The notes: generated from the letters alone by a model not told the origin. A stretch of 62,000 nt of DNA from Cryptomeria japonica (GCF_030272615.1 NC_081415.1:268631425-268693424), one strand, 5' to 3'. Numbered from the stretch's first letter, positions 11,471 to 23,540 are shown. Numbers and translations are program-made.

Positions 11471-12675
11471 ATATGTATGTATATATATATATATACATAC
11501 ATATACATATGCATGTAGAAGATATCATATATACACAAAAATACAAAGAGAGAAAATTTATATATATGTATGTGTATATAGTCATACATTGTTCTTATAT
11601 ATATACTCTCCTCTTTTTTCAATTTGTTATATTGGATCATCCTCAATATATTGGAGTTGCATTTAGATTAACTATCGAAAACTTGTAAACATTGTTTGTC
11701 CTTTGTTTGTATCAATCTTCTTGCTGGCAAGGAACTTCCCTCGATCGGCTTCAAGGCTAATAGGGGACATCCCGCTGTTACAAATGATAATAGTGTTCAG
11801 TTGTAGCTTATTTAAGTGATCTCTATAATTTTTCCTAGTAGACATCTTTAGATAATAATGGAGACTTTCTACTTAGCTTGCCTTCATTCCGTGATTTCAA
11901 TTATTCTGGCATTTTGGGTATGGTATTGAGGTTTGGATAATTTTGGTTTAATTTTTGAGTTCCTCGGTATTATAGGCTTCTGCTATCCCTCTAACTGCAT
12001 TTTGAGGTAGATTATAAGTCTATGTTTGGACTTGACTTAGAACCTCATGTTGTGTTTGACACCATTCAAGGATTTGTTTTAGAGTTTGAGTTCTTGGGCT
12101 AGAGATTTTAATTTTTTGAAACTGGTTATAGTCTCGATTGGATGTGCTACTTTATGATAGTAATTTTATTATGTATTGATGTTAGTAATAGGATGATTTT
12201 TGTATCTCAGGTCAAATTTTATTTGCTAACTCTTATAGCTGATAAGTTTCTTTGAGCTTTAGTTGTAAGCAACAATGTAGGATAGGTGATTTATATCTGA
12301 GTGAAGCACTAAAAAATAAGAATGTCAAGCTTGGGATATGATCATGTACATAGAAGGATAGTTTCAACAGAAGCAAATATTTTCGTCGGATATTGGTAGA
12401 TCAGCTATTCTTTATGGATTAAGGCAAATCATGTAATCAAGGTATTATTTCATCATTAAGGGTGGGTAGGAAACTTTTTGATTGATTTTATAATTAGCAG
12501 TTGAGTTGGCTATAAGCCAAATGGATGTAATTTATTATTTCTATCACGAGCTACAACCAAAGGTTTTCTTCCTGATTCTTTGTTGCCTGTATGCTCGCAT
12601 GTACCATGCATGTAAAGTTTTTTAATTAATTAATAAAATTTCAGCTACGACCTTTTACTGATAAAAAAAAACATA
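11469..12675. other. Gene-free AT-rich DNA
   Basis: No ORF, RNA gene or transposon domain is visible. A run of A and an AATTAATTAATAAAA stretch near 12625-12670 lead into the tandem duplication that follows. Confidence 0.5.
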
Positions 12676-12985
12676 TCATAAAGATCAGATTTGAAAAATT
12701 ATGCAACCCACAAGTAAATTTTAGAATTATAAATTAGGGTTTTTGTAAATTCAACATCTTAATTTATGTAATTGAATTGAAAATGAGATCTATAAGTGCA
12801 AATTTGAATTTTAAATTGCATAAATAATCAGATCTAAAATAATTGATTCAAATTAGGTAACCCACAAGTTCAATTTTAGAATTATAAATTAGGGTTTTTG
12901 CAATTTTAACCTCTAAATTTATGTAATTCAATTGAAAATTAAACTCGGAAATGTAAATTTGAATTTGTAAATGCATAAAAAGTTC
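12676..12985. repeat. Two-copy tandem repeat, about 154-bp unit
   Basis: The block containing CCCACAAG, AATTATAAATTAGGGTTTTTG and AATTTGAATTT occurs twice, with CCCACAAG at 12707 and again at 12861. The copies differ at scattered bases and by small indels. It is non-coding and may belong to the leader of the candidate minus-strand element whose LTR follows. Confidence 0.8.
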
Positions 12986-13074
12986 AGATCTAAGAACATA
13001 AATAAGAAATTAAGGTGTAAGATTTCAAGTTCACCAAAACATGGAGGGTGAAAAAATAGGGTTTCGCCCTTTGA

Positions 13075-14198
13075 TGTAGTAAAACCACTAATTTTGCTTA
13101 GGGACCATCACATTAGGGAAAGATGAAATTTGATAGATCTAGATTCTGATCAAATTCCTAGTTTCCTAGATGAAACTCTTATTTCTCTTTAAATTGAATT
13201 TATTTAATTAAGATGTTGAAATTAGGGTAAATGTGTGGAAATCGAAGCAATTATGCATAAATAGAGAGTTATATTTGTCAAATGGAGCCACAAACCTGGA
13301 TCTAAGAAGTAGATGTAGGTTGAGATCTATTCCCAAAAGCTCATCCTAAATTGTTGGACCGTGGTGGTGGTCCCCATGGTCCTTTTAACTTTTCATTTTC
13401 CAAAAGAGAACCTGTTCGTCTCTGCGAATAGTGACATTACTCCAGAACACAACTCTATACATGTTCTTGCACATAGTAGAGAAGGGAAAATGATTGAGAA
13501 AAAGGGTTTACCTCAGGTCAAACCCCAGTTTTGGAATTAGCCATGAAATAGAATTGAAATGTAGATGATGTATTGTAATGGAAGTTCTTTCCTTTTGAGG
13601 GAAAGGCTGAAAATATCTAAAACACTAATGTTATACCTTTTTACAAAGTTTTGGTTGTCTTCATAAGGAATTAGGGTTTCATGTAGATAGTCTTCATAAA
13701 ACATAGAACATGAATGTCATCTTCAATGCTTGAACCTTGACTTTACTTCTGCTCCAATGCTTGAAAGAAGACTAATTACTTGCTCACTTGAATTTGTTGG
13801 ATGTAATTAAGGATTTGAATTCATTCATTAGGTTTGAAATGAGAGTACCTCCTTTCATACATGCTAGTTGAAAAATAAATAACTTTTTCAACATGGGCCG
13901 ACATAGGATCTAGGTTCTTGCTCAAATCATGTTATTGTTATGAGGCCCAAAAGTGGGCCCTATTTGGGGGGACCTTGGCATTAGGTACCCTAGTCCTTGA
14001 GAAGCATGGAACCTAGCGCCATGTTCCTAGACATCAGGGTCACAAGATCTTTGGGAGAGAAATGCAAAAAGTGAAAATTTGATGTTGATACATGGTGTGA
14101 GCAGAATCAGAGCTTCAATTAGGCCTTAGTGGACAAATGCCAAAGTGAGGTCCTAAGTGAGGTCAAAATTGTAAGGGAGTACAATTTAGGATGCTACA
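13075..14198 (-). repeat. Candidate gypsy-type LTR, minus orientation (TGTAG...CTACA)
   Basis: On the minus strand this begins TGTAGCATCC at 14198 and ends CTACA at 13075, the same terminal pentamers as the Gypsy-1 LTR. A TATA-like stretch (minus TCTATTTATGC, plus about 13247-13257) lies about 170 bp from the inner end, a spacing like that in the Gypsy-1 LTR. Flanks 13070-13074 and 14199-14203 do not match, so it is not a clean solo LTR. The second copy is absent. This is an inference from termini and layout only. Confidence 0.35.
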
Positions 14199-14310
14199 TT
14201 ATGCATCAATACATACGTTTATTATAAATTTATTATGTCTCTAAAATTGTAAATAACTATATTTCTTATATTACCAGCAAAAAAAATTCAAAAGGTATTC
14301 CTTTTCCCAT

Positions 14311-14480
14311 GTCTCCTCTCTACCTCCATTCCTCCCCTCTCTACATCCTCTCTCTCTCTCTCTCTCTAATAACTCCCTCCCTCCCTCTCTCTCATATTTC
14401 TACCTCCTTCCCTCTCCCTCTCTCTCTATATATCTTCCCCTCACCTCTCTACCTCTCTCTCTTCCTCCCTGGTCACCCTT
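14311..14480. repeat. CT-rich low-complexity tract
   Basis: Dominated by CTCTCT and CCCTCC units. The 60-codon Ser/Leu/Pro frame across it is a by-product of composition. Confidence 0.85.
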
Positions 14481-14490
14481 TAGGGTTATA

Positions 14491-14745
14491 ACTTTTTATG
14501 GTCAAAAGACCATAATGGGAGGATGTTATAATGCACTCAATTTATAGTTCAAATTGACCATAATATGAGCACATTATAATTCACTTACATTATGGTTTGC
14601 CTCGATCATAATGTGATCATATTACAACATGCTCATTATGGTTTGAATTGATCGAGCGTAATGCTCAATCACTCTAAAGGATAACATTGGCATGTTATGA
14701 TGCACTCATGTTATGGTCTTTAGGGGGCCAAAAAGTGGGTGATGA
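14491..14745. repeat. Foldback / MITE-like inverted repeat
   Basis: ACTTTTT...AAGACCATAA at 14491-14515 is inverted at 14712-14737. An inner arm (AATTGACCATAATATGAGCAC, 14553 onward) pairs with 14615-14653, and ACATTATG / CATAATGT close the centre (14587-14614). There are also direct copies of ATGTTATRATGCACTCA at about 14524 and 14693. It has no coding capacity. Clear flanking duplications were not found, so a MITE is possible but unproven. Confidence 0.4.
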
Positions 14746-15205
14746 CTTTTTTGGTCTCTCATCTTTGTGTACTTACCTTTGAGCGAGTTGTTTTTGTTGC
14801 AATCATATTGCCTTTTATTTTGTTCATGTTGAATAATGGGTAACAAATGTATATGTAGACATATATTACTATTTCAATAAAATTTTAGTAATTTTATTAG
14901 CTAAAGTTCTTTAATATATTTAATAGATGCCTAAGTGTGATTCATTATAGCATAGTTATGTATGGGGCCCTCTCCCTAATGGTCAAGCCCTTTAATGTGG
15001 GCTCAATTTAAAGTCTCAGGTTCATCAATAAAGTATTTCCACACAAGATCCTCTTTTTTACATATTTTACACATTTAGCTACACATGTTATAGTTTGATA
15101 AAATATTTTCAAAATTGAAAGAATCTTTTTAATCATGGAAGCTAAAAATTTGATTTATTCAATAAATAAAAATTAAAAAGTATTTTTCTCAATAAAAATA
15201 ATTAG
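14746..15205. other. AT-rich flank of Gypsy-1
   Basis: No gene or repeat structure is recognised. It ends at TTAG just before the TGTAGCGATC start of the predicted Gypsy-1 5' LTR. Confidence 0.5.
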
Positions 15206-16638
15206 TGTAGCGATCTCAAAATGGTCAATGCTTGTGGCGCCATACATTAACATCTCTGTGTGACCTTATTTTAGGGTTTTTGCATCTTATTGATATTTCC
15301 TCTATGTCACGCATTCAATCATCATTATTTGTCGACATTGCGTATTTCCTCTACATTTCTTTCCTATTCGATTCTAAATAACTCTCTTTCGAATTAGGTC
15401 TTGTCAATGGCATCTTTTAGTTGCAATCATGGGTCATGATCAACCTTATCATGTCAATTTGACATTGTCAATCCTAATTTATGTCAAATTAGGGTTTTGT
15501 CCTAGGTCTTCAACATTTTCAATCAAGCTTCAATCATCTTTTATCAATTGTCAATCAATTTGGATCTCTTTCCAATCTTTGATTGTCAATCCTTTATCAT
15601 TGTCGATTGATTTGTCCTTGGTTCTTTTGTCATTTGAAATTCATCAAGTTGACCTTTCATCAATATTTGATCAATTTTTCATTGATCTCAAGCAATCATA
15701 AATCCTCGTTGCTTTTGGATAAATTAGTCATTGATCCTTTATAGATTGTCATCTATCAATTTGATCTTTTTGTCAATTTTGATCAATTTGTCATTGATCT
15801 TTGTCAATCAATCAACATTGGTTTCTTAATGATTATCAAGTCTTCATCATTTAATCTTTTGATCATGATCGACCTTATATCAATTGTTTCAATCGTGTCT
15901 TGACCTAATTGTCATCCATCTCATTCCTAATTCTTCTCCTTGAATTTTTTAATTTAATCATTTAATCCTATTAATGTTTTCCCCTTTAGGTTAAGTGAAT
16001 TCATTCATTTATCCTAGGTCTTCTATGTCACAATTAAATACTATTTAATTGGATAATTTTTCCTTTTGTGAGTTAATTAATAAATGTGAATTTATTAATT
16101 AATGTCACTCTTTTTCCTGATTTTTTTAATTTCCCTTTTTCCACCTAATTTGCTAATTTTTCAAGTTCAAATATTCCCTCCTAACTTTTCCCACTAATTT
16201 ATCCTCTTTTCATGCTTCCCTTTTGTCATGATTTATGAAGCTATTTTCATGGCCATTTTGTCATATTTTTTAAAACCTACTTTTGCTCAAATTTGTCACA
16301 ATTCAATGAGCAAAATTTTTGGCCAATTTGTCATAATTTATTTGCACAAAATTGCTCTCAATTTGTCATATTTGCACATAGCAATTTGTCATCCAATTTG
16401 TCATTAAAATCATGCCAATTTGTGACTCACTTTCCCTTTCTCAAATTCAGAGGCTTTTACCTATAAATTGAACTCTTTTCTTCATCAAAACTAACCACAC
16501 TTCAAGTACCCTTATGTTATTGTTTTCACTTTGCAATCTTGTTTTCAACCACACTTTGCATCTTTGTAGATGAGATCCACAAAGTCCTATTTTAAGGTGA
16601 AAGAAGAACAATGGAGAATCATGGAGGATACATCTACA
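15206..16638 (+). repeat. Predicted 5' LTR of Gypsy-1 (about 1433 bp)
   Basis: Starts TGTAGCGATC and ends CTACA at 16634-16638, giving TGTAG/CTACA inverted termini. A TATA box lies about 170 bp before the end. The internal sequence is T-rich, with many repeats of TTTGTCAAT/CAATTTGTCAT. The partner LTR is outside the window, so the right boundary rests on termini and promoter spacing. The 90-codon frame at 15429-15701 reads through the TTTGTCAAT repeats and is not a gene. Confidence 0.5.
16461..16470 (+). promoter_or_regulatory. TATA box in the predicted Gypsy-1 LTR
   Basis: CTATAAATTG in a local context of higher GC, followed about 30 bp later by CA-rich sequence suitable for transcription start. 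Position inside the LTR, about 170 bp from its end, fits the U3/R boundary. Confidence 0.5.
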
Positions 16639-16859
16639 TTTGTGATGGTTTGCATCTATTTTGATTGTCTTATCTTCATATCTTTATTGAATGTATTAGG
16701 ATCTTTTAATTGCATTGTAGCTTTTGTGGTTAGCTAATCTAATTGCTTTGATGTTTTTTCCCTAAATTCCTAATTATATTTCTTGGTGAAATTGACATGA
16801 AACTAACTAATCCTCTACCTTCTGAGTGTTTTTGAGTGACTTGCAGGTTAAATTTTCAG

Positions 16860-17035
16860 GAAAAGAGGTCTTTAAGGGGTGTCTCAGGACTTCTACACCT
16901 GTGCAGAGACTTTTTGCGCTTGTGTAAAGAGTTTCCGCCCTTGTGTTTCAACTTCCTGTGCCTATGTTGGACCTTCTTGTGCCTTTGTTGGACCTTCTTG
17001 CACCTATGTCATAGTTTACTATGCCTATGAAGAGA
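16860..17035 (+). repeat. Degenerate minisatellite, about 24-bp unit (CTTSTGCCTATGTTGGAC-like)
   Basis: Repeated TTCTTGTGCCTWTGTTGGACC units, decaying to TTTTTGCGCTTGTGTAAAGAG at the left. A second cluster of the same motif (TTTTTGTGCCTATGT) occurs at 17306-17460. Both lie in the Gypsy-1 leader. Confidence 0.75.
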
Positions 17036-18940
17036 TCTAAGGCAGTTTCCAATTAGGACTTAGCTTTTGTGTTTTGTTTCAATTTTGAGGCTTGCAAGGA
17101 TAAAACATGGTTTATTCATGAACAAAAGAGCTTAAAATGAATTCATCTAACATTAATTAGGTCTTGGATTAATGAACAAGAATATTCACACTCAATTTTT
17201 CATGTAATTGGTTTAAAATGAACAATCAAACTTTCAATTTGGGACCTAAAAATGAACAACTTGTTAATTTCTCCTTTGTCTGACTGATTATCTTTATTTT
17301 GCAAGTGCACTAGACTTTTGTGCCTATGTAGAGACTTTCTATGCCTATGTCAAAAGTTTTTGTGCCTATGTTCAATCTTTTTGCACTTGTGTTTAATCTT
17401 TTTGTGCCTATTTTCGATCATCATGCACATGTGTCTAAGTATTCTATGCCTATGCAGAGGTAGAACCTAAGGTATAACAATTTGATTTGGTTTTCACATA
17501 TGTCGATTTCATTTCAATTATAGATGTTGGGTTTTCTATGTTACTGATCATATGTGCAGCAACTTGGCAAACGTTGGGAGAAGACTAAACACAAACTACT
17601 AATGCAACTTGATGGAGGATGTATGTCAAAGATTAATTTTTGAAAAATAGTATGTGTGTTTTAGTAGTTAGCAAACATTTGATTTGGGCATTTAAAAAGA
17701 ACTATTTATTTCATTGTGTTTTCTTTGCTTGGGCACACTTGTGTGTGCAAGCGGTCCCACAATTCACACACAATATCCTCTCCTCTTGGCCCTCGTGGTC
17801 CTGGGTTCATAAGACAAGTGTCAGCAACGCTCAATTTTACATTTTGCAAGTAGACGGCTTGTCCCCCTGAGAGCTCATAAGGTCAGCGAGGAGAGAATGA
17901 CCCAGAGTGATAAGGGGCTAAAGCCAAGTAACCTCTCAACTGCTATATAAAATACATGGGATGAAATTCTTCATGACGAGTGCTAATTTCCTACCTATGC
18001 CAATCTCCCAAGTACCTATGTTCTATAGGAAGGAGGCCTCTTGAGGGAGAGAGCATATATGGATGCTCGAAAGAGACTCCTATACTAGAAAATCCATTGT
18101 TGTAGTTTTCCAAAAATATTCTATTTATTGTCTTAGGCATTGTGATACACGCATATCGAAGATACCCCTCATGTGCCCTTCAATTCGAGATAGTAAATTT
18201 CTTGGGAAGTGATGACCTAAGAAATTCGAAGCTTGGTATGTCTAAGAAGTGAGTGTCGTGGAGGGGAGCCAATGCTACCAAGCTTCTAACTATCTTATTG
18301 AATGTGGTATTCTAGGCTAGGGGATTCAAAAAATATTGTCCTTGCAACCTTAGGATTGTGATTGAGTGATTTTATTTCATGCAAAAGTCAAACAAACATT
18401 TTGTCTTCCATGCTTGTTAAAATGAATCATTAATAAAGTACATAATCAACACATCAAACATTGGCAAATAAAACTATCTTCACAAGAAATCATAATCAAC
18501 CTTGGTTATCAAACAAAGTTCATACAAAGTCAAAATCAAACAAGATTCAAACAAAATTCAAACTTGGTCCTAAACATTTCAAAGTATTCATCCAAAATTT
18601 GCAAAGACTTCATAAACATGTCTTGTCAAAACATTGGGTATCCTTGTTTCAAAATTTATGTCACTTAGGGTTAGCCCTTGCATACTTCAAACTTAGGTCT
18701 TAAGGCATACATTCATCTCCCTTCATATTAGGTCCATTGCTTGGCCATTTATCTCCACTTGCACTTAGGTTTAGAATCATTTTCCCTAGGTATTCATTGT
18801 ATTATCATTATCCCAAAATTAGGTCTTGGCTTAGGTTGCACTCTGAATTTCCCATAGGCATTGGTTCTCACATATCCCTATTGCATTAGGTTTTATCATT
18901 GCATGGTCCAAACCCTAGGTCTTTCCTTAGGTTGACATTG

Positions 18941-19200
18941 TCATAGATTTGCACTCATACCCTTGGTTCTTAGGTCATATCATATCCTTAAATTATTTTC
19001 ATATCATAATATATCCTTATTTTTTCCATATCATATCCTTAGTCCATATCATTAAGTCATATCATATCATTAGGTCATATCATATCATAACATTAGGTCT
19101 TATCATAATTTTAGATCATATCATTGCATAATACCTTAAAGTCATTTCATATCTCTAGATCATAGCATATAACTTGAACATCATTCCATATCACAGGTTC
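18941..19200 (+). repeat. Short tandem repeats of TCATATCATTAGG
   Basis: Imperfect repeats of CATATCAT, ATTAGGT and TCCTTA units, densest at 18970-19150. No coding potential. Confidence 0.7.
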
Positions 19201-19865
19201 ATACCTTAGGCATTGGTCATTAATCATTGTCCCTTTTGCATTTAGTCTCAAAATTAGGTTTCGTCAAATTCCAAAAATCAAAACTTTAGATAAAACCCTA
19301 AGTTTTTCTTCAGGAGTTTAGACCTTGTTCAAAATTTGTCCTTTTTGTCAACATCATTTGTCAACCTATCTTAGTATCCAAGTGTATAGGTGAGACATTG
19401 TCATGTTGTCCTATCATCATTTGTCCTTTTGTCAATTAAGTTCTTGACTTCATTTCAATTTCCCAAGGTTGTGTCTTAGGTTTGCATTTCAAAGTTTGAC
19501 CAAATCTTGAAAACAACAAAAAACATAGGTTGCATTTTTACCCTAGATTGCATTCTCATATCTTAAAGTTGTATTTAGTTGCATAGGAATTATAAAACCC
19601 CAAAAATAAAAAAAAATCTAAAGCAAGATCATAATTTCATTCCTTAAAATTGTATTTAGTTGCATACCCTTGTCATTCCAAAAATTCAAAAGACCAAAAA
19701 CATAAGTTGCATTATCAATCATATAGGTTACATTAGTTGCATACCCTTGTCATTCCAAAAATTCAAAAGACTAAAAACTTAGGTTGCATTATCAATCATC
19801 TAAGTTGCATTAGTTTCATACATCATCCTTAAAATAAAAAAACTCAAAAATATTGCATAAGTGAC

Positions 19866-21276
19866 ATGCCTATTGAAACAAGGTCTCAACCCAAGAAATC
19901 ACATGAACCAAAGTATCAAGCTATTTCATTTCCAATGGATAACATGAAAAACACATAAATGCAACAACATCAAACCAAAACATTTAATTCGAATATGAGC
20001 TCTTCAAGCAACGCAAAACCACAATATGGGATAGTTCAATTAGGACCACCACCATATTATGAACCCATATTTGTGCCAATGCAACTAGGATGTGGAAGTG
20101 TTCCACCAATGACATTGGGGAGTGCACCATTTGATTTCAATCAATTAAACCCACAACATGACACTCAACCTTCAATAGCACATGAAGAACAAAAACCTTT
20201 TACAAGGATTTGGATCGAATCAAGAGCTTCAACAAGAAATTAATCCAAATAACTCATTGGATGCCTCGTCAGATTACGATGATTCAGATGACATTGAAAT
20301 GTTTGTTAACAACCCAAGGATGGAAAAGAAAATGAATAAATTCTTGAACAAAATACATAAGTTGTTTTCCAAAAAGTTTAGAAATATGATTGATAATGTT
20401 ACAACTTTGAATGATCAAACTAATGTGAAAACGCAACATGAAGTTGATAATTTGTTGAGTTTTGAACCTCATCCAAATGAAACCAATGCACAACAAGAGG
20501 TTTCAATCACACTACTTTAGAAGCGTGTCTATAAATCTTTGAGTGTGAGTGTTCCACCAAAATCGGCATTTGAGGCAGTGAATAGTCCAATGTACAACAC
20601 TACACCATTTCCGCAAGACCAATTGGCAATGGTAAAAACATTGGAAAATGTGACATATCCAAAGACATATCAAGTTCCTCAAAGTGGGTCACATTTACAA
20701 ATGCAAGAGTATTTCATGATTGGGATGCCAAACATTGCTGATGTTCAAACTAATTCAATCACAATGCAAAAAATACTTATGTGCAATAAAGTTCAATACA
20801 TGCGACAAATACACATTCACAAATGACACAAAAAATTTTGATAGAAACTTCAATCATGGCAATGAAAAGAGTAAATAGTGGCATGCAACCTCAACAAATA
20901 TTACAACAATTGAAAAAGGCACAACGGGCATCATTGAATGTGAAAACACATAATGCACAATAACAACAATATTATTCTCAACAACAAATGGCAGTGCCTT
21001 CTGTGCCACTACAAATAAATACAAACTTGCAATAACAACAATCACTTGGATAAACTTCACAACAAGTTAACGCAAGTGTCATTCTGCATGTAAAAGTGAA
21101 ATAGTCTAAAGAACATAAGCAAAGATTTTTGAAATTAATCAGATTCACATAAGGGCAGCAACAAAAGGCACAAAATCAACAAGTTCCAATCCAAAATCAA
21201 CAACATCAATACCAACAACAATATGTGCCTCAATATGCACAACAAGGTCAAAAAAGCTATTATATGCCTCAAAAAC
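19866..21276 (+). pseudogene. Gypsy-1 Gag N-terminal, Gln-rich part (first segment)
   Basis: Starts at ATG 19866 (MPIETRSQPKK), a typical start for a gypsy Gag. It is followed by Pro- and Gln-rich low-complexity protein (LGPPPYYEP; later Gln runs near 21180-21270). A stop sits at 19956, a frameshift near 20190-20240 moves the reading to the frame of 20182-20520, and more stops follow (for example 20518 and 20950-21100). The segment ends abruptly at 21276, where Copia-B begins, and the Gln-rich reading continues at 28101. The capsid core is not in this segment. Confidence 0.7.
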
Positions 21277-22394
21277 TGTTGGTATTATGGATGTGTTGCA
21301 TTGGTTTTGTCATTGATGTCAACACTTATCAACACTTATCCTTCTGGAGATCTTTGGTTATGTTGAACTAGCACATTATGTTTACCAGCAAGTTCAGTGA
21401 CTTATGCACAGTCACTGGTATATTGTTCACTGGCAGGTTATATTGTACACCAGCACTGAGGATGACTTGTTATCATCTCGAGATCACTTGGTTATGTCGA
21501 AGACATGGTTTGGACACTTGGTCTTGGTATTTTAGTTATTGGTCTAATCGGGTTGACATATTTGTTGTTACCAGCAAGTTGGTCTAGGTTATGGACAGAC
21601 ATGCATTATCTATTCCAAATCAGCACGACACGTTATGGAGTTGATTTAATTAATTGGATATTGTTGTAATTGTAATGAGCCGACATGATGCATTGCATCT
21701 TGACTTATCTATAATTGGTTTAATTGTAATATTATTAGTAAAGCTGACCTACACATTTGGTCTTAGGTTCTGGTATATATGTAAGATCTCATTTGTGAGA
21801 TGATGTAAGGTAGTAATAGAATAGAGAGACGGTATATGGTTATGGTATTGTAACATGGTATGTGCAAATATTGAAGATCATATGAGTGGACCATAGAGAA
21901 GGTTCAAGGAAGGTTTGAAGGTGATTATCAGAGCTTAACCGGTACTAAATCTAGCATTGGAGATGCTACTTTGAGCAGTACATTATCATTGGATTTAATC
22001 ATCCAAATGTAGTCAGTGTGACTCCTATTTTGTGATTGAGCAGTGAGCTCTAGGCGATTGGCCTTTCTACATGTGTAGACCCCATTTGTATACACATACT
22101 ATTTGCAGTAGTATCATCTGATTGTGGGTAAGGTTTCCCACCGTGGTTTTTCCCCTTATAGGGTTTCCACATACAAATCTTTGTGTTATGTGTTGTGGAT
22201 GTTGTTTCTCTTTTTGTTCCATGCATTAAGTTTCATCGGTGTTGATATTAACCGTTAATCTATTAACCGGCATTAAGTTTGGTTTACCGGTATTATGTAT
22301 CAAGTTTGATTAAGTTATATTTGGGTTGAATTTAATAGACAATTGATTCACCCCCCCCCCCCCCCCCACTCTCAATTTCCTTTGTGTCCTAAAA
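21277..22394 (+). repeat. 5' LTR of Copia-B (1118 bp)
   Basis: Begins TGTTGGTATTATGG. It has a TATA-like GTATATAT at 21773-21780, a conserved U5 block near 22132-22178 (GTGGTTTTTCCCC...GGGTTTCCAC), a C homopolymer at about 22351-22368, and ends directly before the primer site. The first 190 bp differ from the 3' LTR by about ten substitutions and one small indel by eye. The frame at 21378-21587 (recurring at 27106-27294) is LTR sequence, not a gene. Confidence 0.95.
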
Positions 22395-22396
22395 AT

Positions 22397-22408
22397 TGGT
22401 ATCAGAGC
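22397..22408 (+). other. Copia-B primer binding site (initiator tRNA-Met)
   Basis: TGGTATCAGAGC, the exact plant initiator tRNA-Met site, two bases after the 5' LTR. Confidence 0.95.
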
Positions 22409-22451
22409 TAAGTCATCTTTTTGCAGAAGTTTAACAACTTGAGGAGATTCT

Positions 22452-23540
22452 ATGGCAACTAACTTTTTTAGGAAGGACAGTCTGAAACTTGATGGAACTA
22501 ACTATGGTATATGGAAGATCAGAATGGAGACACATCTAAATTGCATTGGAAAAGACATATCGAATGTTACAAAGAATGGCTATGTTGGTCCTACACCGAA
22601 TCAACCTAATCCACCAACATTGGGTAAGGATCAAGAGAATGATTGCAATGCAAGAGAAACACTCTTGAGCGCCTTGTCAGGTCAGCAAATCATGGGATTA
22701 TCAAACTAATCTACTGCTAAAGCTATTTGGGCTAAATTGGAAACATTGAATGAAGGAGATACTGCTTTCAAAATTGCAAAACTAGAATGCTTTCGGGTCA
22801 GGTATGAAAATCTGAAAATGGAAGAAGATGAAAGAATTTTTGCTTTTATGGAAAGGGTTAATGAAATTGTTTTCGGAATACAATGTTGTGGAGGTTCCTT
22901 AAGTGAAGATGAAATTGTTTCTAAAGTTTTAAGAGCATCACCACCAGCATACAAAATGAAATTAACTGCTATTAATGAGTTGAGAACAATGCCTAATACA
23001 TCAGTATCTAGAGATACTTTGGTTGGAAAACTTTCAGCATTTGAGCTTGAGGAATTTGGTCCTGTTGCTACAAGTAAGAAAGATTTAGCCTTCAAAGCAT
23101 CATCATCTACATCATAATCATCATCATCTGATAAATCTGATTGGAAAGCACTTTATACAAGAGAACTTGAAGATATCAGGAGGGAAAATGAAGAACTGGA
23201 AGAACTTGAAGCACTATTTGCAAGTAAAATGCCAAAAGGTCCTATTGGAAGTAAGTATGAAGGTAAAGAACCATTTAAATGTTTTAACTACAATAAAATT
23301 GGTCATATGGTATCTAGATGTCCTGATAGACATGGAATATTAAGACAAGAAGCTAAAAGAACATATAAGCCTAACCCTGAATATCAGAGATACAAATTTA
23401 AGAAGAATAGAGACAAATCATGTTACTATGTTAATGAAGGAGTTACTAATGATTATGATGAAGAACCGACAGACAATGGATGTGCTTTTGTTGCAATAAA
23501 AGAAGATCAACTGACACCTACTGTTCCACTGGTAGAGTAG
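22452..23540 (+). pseudogene. gag: Copia-B Gag
   Basis: Starts MATNFFRKDSLKLDG, followed by the NYGIWKIRMETHL signature of copia Gag. Helical capsid blocks run to about 23090 and a Lys-rich stretch leads to a zinc knuckle near 23280. The knuckle reads CFNYNKIGHMVSRC: the second Cys of CX2CX4HX4C is Tyr (TGT to TAT), so zinc binding is probably lost. In-frame stops at 22707 and 23115 break it; all segments share one frame. Confidence 0.88.

Larger units (their letters stand above)
16639..19865 (+). other. Gypsy-1 5' leader, non-coding, 3.2 kb
   Basis: Stretch from the predicted LTR end to the first Gag codon. It contains two minisatellite clusters (16860-17035, 17306-17460), a TCATATCATTAGGT-type tandem region (18941-19200) and many short direct repeats (for example CATACCCTTGTCATTCCAAA twice near 19660-19760). 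No protein is supported; frames at 16836, 17640, 18461 and 18949 are repeat-derived. No convincing primer site was found. TTGGCAAACGTTGGGAG near 17566 is only a weak candidate. Confidence 0.5.

Noticed and set aside
11324-11688. Five overlapping ORFs at the second microsatellite
   Set aside because: Tyr-Ile strings from (TA)n; no real protein.
17560-17585. TTGGCAAACGTTGGGAG as the Gypsy-1 primer site
   Set aside because: Weak match to known plant primer sites and about 900 bp from the LTR end favoured by termini and promoter spacing.
22706-23095. 129-codon minus-strand ORF
   Set aside because: Antisense shadow of Copia-B Gag.
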